Below are positions 25,133-28,121 of a stretch of DNA of 28,121 nt, one piece after another. The stretch comes from JBBSGD01 sp038254435. GTDB taxonomy: Bacteria > Actinomycetota > CADDZG01 > WHSQ01. The stretch is taken from the NCBI GenBank assembly GCA_038254435.1, contig JBBSGD010000031.1, positions 1-28,121 of the forward strand. Direction: 5' to 3'. Both the position numbers and the translations under genes were made by a program. The notes below the pieces were generated by a model that was not told the DNA's origin, did not search any database, and worked only from the letters and a program-made list of their open reading frames with translations. The stretch's first letter is position 1, and every line of letters begins with the position of its first letter.

Positions 25133-25953
25133 CCGGAGAGGCCAGAGCCGTCGGGGAACGCCTGCTTCTCGACGCGCCGAGCCTCGTCTACAGGGTTTTC
25201 TTCGCGTGGCCGAAGACGATTGTCGACCCGCAGGGGCGCCCCATCAACGCGGTGCGCGGTTTTCTCGAGATGCTGACGAAGCTCGTCGTGGACCGGCGGC
25301 CGGAGTCCGTGGTGGCCGTCTTCGATGCCGACTGGCGCCCGGCGTGGCGCGTGGAGGCCTACCCCGGATACAAGTCCGAGCGACCCGAGGAGCCCGCCGA
25401 GCTGACCTTCCAGTTCGAGGTTCTCGCCGAGGTCCTCGACGCGGCGGGCGTGCAGCGCACCGAAGCTCCGGGGCTCGAGGCCGACGACGCGCTCGCCGTC
25501 CTCGTGCGCGATGCCGCACCCGAGCGCCCCGACGCCATCGTCACCGGAGACCGCGATCTTCTCTGTCTCGTGCGCGATCCCGACGTCATCGTCCTCTTCA
25601 CGCTCAGGGGGGTGACCGACCTCAAGCGCTTCGACGCGGCGGCGGTGAAGGACGCCTACGGCGTCGAACCTCACGAGTATCAGGACTTCGCGCTGCTGCG
25701 CGGCGACCCCTCGGACGGTCTTCCCGGAGTGGCCGGTATCGGTCCGGTGCGCGCCGCGAAGCTGCTTGCCACATACGGGAGCGTCGAGGGGATCTACGCA
25801 TCGCTCGATGAGCTTCCGGTAAGACAGCGCGCCGCTTTCGCGGCGGCGCAGGAATACGTGAGCGCGGTAGCGCCGGTTATCGGACTCGTAAGAGATGCGC
25901 CGCTCGCGACCATCGAGCCCATGCGCCGCGCGCCCAAGAGCTGGCCCTGGTGA
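25129..25953 (+). CDS. Stand-alone 5'-3' exonuclease domain (PolI N-terminal-like)
   Basis: The 274-residue protein matches the 5'-nuclease domain of DNA polymerase I without the polymerase. D15 in LLLDAPSLVYR, D66 and D68 in VFDADWR, YK at 81-82 in GYKSERP, D119-D120 in LEADDALA, and D141/D143 in TGDRDLL form the metal site. A helix-hairpin-helix DNA-binding region GDPSDGLPGVAGIGP is near 194-208. It is likely a flap or RNA-primer nuclease in DNA repair. ATG 25129 is chosen because it overlaps the LLM gene stop (ATGA). ATG 25117 is also in frame. Confidence 0.88.
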   Translation: MTGEARAVGERLLLDAPSLVYRVFFAWPKTIVDPQGRPINAVRGFLEMLTKLVVDRRPESVVAVFDADWRPAWRVEAYPGYKSERPEEPAELTFQFEVLAEVLDAAGVQRTEAPGLEADDALAVLVRDAAPERPDAIVTGDRDLLCLVRDPDVIVLFTLRGVTDLKRFDAAAVKDAYGVEPHEYQDFALLRGDPSDGLPGVAGIGPVRAAKLLATYGSVEGIYASLDELPVRQRAAFAAAQEYVSAVAPVIGLVRDAPLATIEPMRRAPKSWPW

Positions 25954-25991
25954 CAAGCCGGTACCGTCTTCAGAGCTCTGCGACGCGTCTT

Positions 25992-26025
25992 GCCCAGGCG
26001 CTCACCGGCGCCCGTTAGCCTGGGC
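25992..26025 (+). terminator. Candidate hairpin after the exonuclease gene
   Basis: GCCCAGGC (25992-25999) is exactly complementary to GCCTGGGC (26018-26025), 16-base loop, with an alternative inner GGCGC/GCGCC pairing. No U-run follows. Confidence 0.35.
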
Positions 26026-26068
26026 GCGCACTCGGCACTGCCCCCATCGACAGAATCCCGGGAGCTTC

Positions 26069-26125
26069 ATGCGACGAGACCACGTTGTGACCGGTGCGAA
26101 TAGTCGCGCAATCCGTAGGCGGTGA
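26069..26125 (+). CDS. 18-residue leader ORF, uncertain
   Basis: ATG 26069 follows GGGAG by 4 bases and reads a basic 18-residue peptide to TGA 26123-26125, which overlaps the GTG 26122 start of the next gene (GTGA). It may be a translated leader coupled to the phosphatase. It could equally be chance. Confidence 0.25.
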   Translation: MRRDHVVTGANSRAIRRR

Positions 26126-26766
26126 GCAGAGCGATGGTGACCACGATCTTTCTTGCTCGCCACGGCGCGACCGAGTGGAACGCGACGCGGCGCGCCCAGG
26201 GACAGGCCGACATCCCGCTCAACGACGAGGGACGCAGTCAGGCCCAGGATCTCGCCGCCAAGCTGGCGTCCGAGCCACTCGCCGCCGTCTATTCGAGCGA
26301 TCTCGCACGGGCCGCCGATACTGCGGCTGCGCTGGCGGAGGCGCTCGGATTGACCGTCGAGCTCGATCCCGCCTTCCGCGAGATCGACCAGGGCGACTGG
26401 GAGGGGCTAACCACCGACGAGATCAAGAGGCGGTGGCCCGACTTGTGGGGCCCGGCGCGTCACTTCACGGCGAGGCCGGGGGGCGAGTCTCCCGCAGACG
26501 TGAGGCGGCGTGCCCTCGAGGCCATCGGCAGAGTGGTCGCCCGCCACCCCTGTGACTCCGTGGCGATCGTCAGCCATGGGGGCACGATCCGCTGGCTCAG
26601 CGCGGAGGCCCTCGGCTACGACGTCTACGACTCGGCGAAGCTGAGAGGGCTCGCCAACGGCGGCTATGTATCCGTGGCTGCGCGACTCGAGGACGGTACG
26701 CTGACGCTTGATGGCTTGCGGCGCTACGACGGCCGCGACGTCGACGCCGACGATCCCAACCTGTGA
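26122..26766 (+). CDS. Histidine phosphatase (phosphoglycerate-mutase-like)
   Basis: The 214-residue enzyme belongs to the histidine-phosphatase superfamily. FLARHGATEWN carries the phospho-accepting His in RHG. SSDLARAADTA and EIDQGDWEG are the usual mid motifs, and VSHGGTIRW supplies the second catalytic His. Both catalytic His are intact, unlike in the decayed relative at 14470-14935. GTG 26122 gives MSRAMVTTIF; ATG 26134 is an equally possible start four codons later. The TGA overlaps the aminotransferase GTG (GTGA). The substrate is unknown. Confidence 0.87.
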   Translation: MSRAMVTTIFLARHGATEWNATRRAQGQADIPLNDEGRSQAQDLAAKLASEPLAAVYSSDLARAADTAAALAEALGLTVELDPAFREIDQGDWEGLTTDEIKRRWPDLWGPARHFTARPGGESPADVRRRALEAIGRVVARHPCDSVAIVSHGGTIRWLSAEALGYDVYDSAKLRGLANGGYVSVAARLEDGTLTLDGLRRYDGRDVDADDPNL

Positions 26767-27965
26767 CGAGCACCGGCGAGGTGGCAGTGGAGTTCAGACG
26801 TATCGAACGTTTCCCCCCTTACGTGTTTGCAACCGTCAACGAGCTCAAGGCTCAGGCGAGAAGGGCGGGTGAGGACGTCGTCGACCTGGGCATGGGAAAC
26901 CCCGACATCCCGACTCCCGAGGCCGTTGTGGCCAAGCTCAAAGAGGCGGTCGACAACCCGCGCAACCATCGTTACTCGGCCTCCAGGGGCATCCCCAAGC
27001 TGCGCGCGGCCATCTGCGACCTCTACGAGCGTGCGTGGGACGTGGCCCTTGATCCCGACACCGAAGCCGTCGCCACGATTGGGGCCAAGGAGGGCCTGGC
27101 CCACCTCGCCTGGGTGCTGCTCGGGCCCGGGGACTCCGTCATCGTTCCCGAGCCGACATATCCGATTCACACCTACTCGATGATCCTCGCGGGAGCCAAC
27201 CTGACTACCGTGCAGCTGTCCATCGAGTCGGATTTCTTTGCCGATCTGGTCGCTGCATACGAGCACTCCGAGCCCAAGCCGCGCGTCGTCCTGTGCTCCT
27301 TTCCGCACAATCCCACCACCGCCATGGTCGATCTCACCTTCTTCGAGCAGCTCGTTGAGTTCGCCAGGGCTCGCAACGTCATGCTCGTACACGACCTCGC
27401 ATACGCAGACCTCGTCTACGAGCAGGAGCGGGCGCCCTCTCTGCTGCAGGTGCCGGGGGCAAAGGAAGTAGGCGTCGAGTTCTTCTCGATGAGCAAGTCG
27501 TATTCGATGCCTGGCTGGAGGCTCGCGTTTGCGGTTGGCAACCGCGACATGATCGGGGCGCTGACCAAGCTCAAGAGCTACCTCGACTACGGCGTCTTCC
27601 AGCCGATCCAGATCGCCGGGATCATCGCTCTCAACGAGTGCAACGAGGTCCCCAAGCAGATCCGAGAGATCTACCGCAGTCGCCGCGACGTGCTGTGCGA
27701 CGGGCTCGCGCGAATCGGCTGGGACATGACGCGGCCCCCGGCGACGATGTTTGCGTGGGCGCAGATTCCCGAGCCCTTCCGCCACCTCGGTTCGCTCGAG
27801 TTCGCTAAGCACCTCATAAGGGAGGCCCGGGTGGCGGTGTCACCCGGCATCGGATTCGGTAAGGCGGGGGACGACTACGTACGCTTTGCCCTCGTGGAGA
27901 ACGAGCAGCGCACGCGCCAGGCGCTCAGGGGGATCAAGAGGGCGCTCGAGGCGCAACCCGGCTGA
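26763..27965 (+). CDS. alaC: Class I/II aminotransferase, AlaC-like
   Basis: The 400-residue PLP enzyme resembles AlaC, which makes alanine from pyruvate. Family text includes the start of the fold FPPYVFATVNELK, DLGMGNPDIPTP, HRYSASRGIPKLR, ATIGAKEGLAHL, PEPTYPIH and CSFPHNPTTA. The PLP Lys is K245 in FSMSKSYSMPGWR. Length and ends are normal. GTG 26763 overlaps the phosphatase stop; GTG 26781 is a possible later start. Other class I enzymes share the fold, so the exact amino acid is inferred from similarity to AlaC. Confidence 0.85.
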   Translation: MTSTGEVAVEFRRIERFPPYVFATVNELKAQARRAGEDVVDLGMGNPDIPTPEAVVAKLKEAVDNPRNHRYSASRGIPKLRAAICDLYERAWDVALDPDTEAVATIGAKEGLAHLAWVLLGPGDSVIVPEPTYPIHTYSMILAGANLTTVQLSIESDFFADLVAAYEHSEPKPRVVLCSFPHNPTTAMVDLTFFEQLVEFARARNVMLVHDLAYADLVYEQERAPSLLQVPGAKEVGVEFFSMSKSYSMPGWRLAFAVGNRDMIGALTKLKSYLDYGVFQPIQIAGIIALNECNEVPKQIREIYRSRRDVLCDGLARIGWDMTRPPATMFAWAQIPEPFRHLGSLEFAKHLIREARVAVSPGIGFGKAGDDYVRFALVENEQRTRQALRGIKRALEAQPG

Positions 27966-28049
27966 CCACACGCAACTTTTCGACAGCGTCAGATTCCGTG
28001 GGTCCGCCCCGAGCCCATAATCCCTGGTCAGCGCCAGTATCCGTAGTAG

Positions 28050-28072
28050 TTATCCGGTAAACGACCGGATAA
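28050..28072. promoter_or_regulatory. Inverted repeat, possible operator, before the last gene
   Basis: TTATCCGG (28050-28057) and CCGGATAA (28065-28072) are exact complements around TAAACGA. It ends 12 bases before the GTG at 28085 and overlaps the likely ribosome-binding site AAGGGGG (28071-28077). Either a repressor site or an RNA hairpin could act here. Confidence 0.5.
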
Positions 28073-28084
28073 GGGGGTTCGAGA

Positions 28085-28121
28085 GTGGAAAAAACGGCGC
28101 GTCCGCTGCCCGAAATGCGGA
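28085..28121 (+). CDS. Start of a gene cut by the window end
   Basis: GTG 28085 follows AAGGGGG by 7 bases and reads MEKTARPLPEMR to the end of the window. Too short to identify. The 119 bases between the aminotransferase stop and this codon hold the inverted repeat and otherwise nothing I recognise. Confidence 0.5.
   Translation, partial: MEKTARPLPEMR

Noticed and set aside
28072..28095. GGTTCGA resembling a tRNA T-loop
   Set aside because: The flanking bases cannot form a T-stem, and no acceptor, D or anticodon arm is present upstream.

Overview
The window is about 70% G+C, with many GTG starts, dense same-strand gene packing and stop/start overlaps of 1-4 bases (GTGA, ATGA, TAGTG, TGATG). 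It also carries an actinobacterial-looking rnpB, RsbU-type signalling, an ArsA/HSP20 ATPase and CxxC small proteins. Together this suggests a free-living Actinomycetota chromosome, probably from a poorly characterised lineage. I cannot name a genus.

Region 1 (1-6420) is the most striking. The tail of an IS630-type transposase runs directly into a RNase HI gene. A cobalamin riboswitch follows and leads a five-gene operon in which every junction overlaps: a secreted alpha/alpha-barrel protein with squalene-cyclase-like repeats; a secreted, tail-anchored protein with a DUF4430/transcobalamin-like domain and a long His/Pro/Ser linker; EcfT; a fused EcfA-EcfA' ATPase; and a membrane S component. 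I read it as a surface corrinoid-capture and ECF-import system. Its two exported proteins look like the separated alpha and beta domains of animal intrinsic factor/transcobalamin. The S-component frame runs about 108 bases into rnpB, and the likely rnpB promoter lies inside the S-component coding sequence.

Region 2 (6440-14390) holds a GAF-GAF orphan histidine kinase (minus strand), RidA, a small membrane protein, an M20 hydrolase overlapping trpD's neighbourhood, and then a likely operon of a GAF-GAF-SpoIIE phosphatase, a zinc-ribbon miniprotein and a coiled-coil/NYN nuclease-like protein.

Region 3 (14450-16100, minus strand) has an ArsB/NhaD-type permease followed 2 bases later by a decayed histidine-phosphatase gene with two apparent frameshifts and lower G+C.

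Region 4 (16190-25953, plus strand) is conserved actinobacterial housekeeping: two CxxC small proteins, a Ste24-like M48 protease, an acyl-CoA synthetase, a zinc-ribbon membrane protein, a metallophosphoesterase, an ArsA ATPase with a coupled Cys-motif miniprotein, and a ROK glucokinase behind a 26-bp perfect palindrome. A 31-codon micro-ORF is wedged between the ROK gene and an LLM flavin oxidoreductase, followed by a stand-alone 5'-3' exonuclease domain.

Region 5 (25954-28121) holds a second, intact histidine phosphatase coupled to an AlaC-like aminotransferase, then a palindrome just ahead of the first codons of a gene cut by the window end. No tRNA, CRISPR array or prophage was seen.
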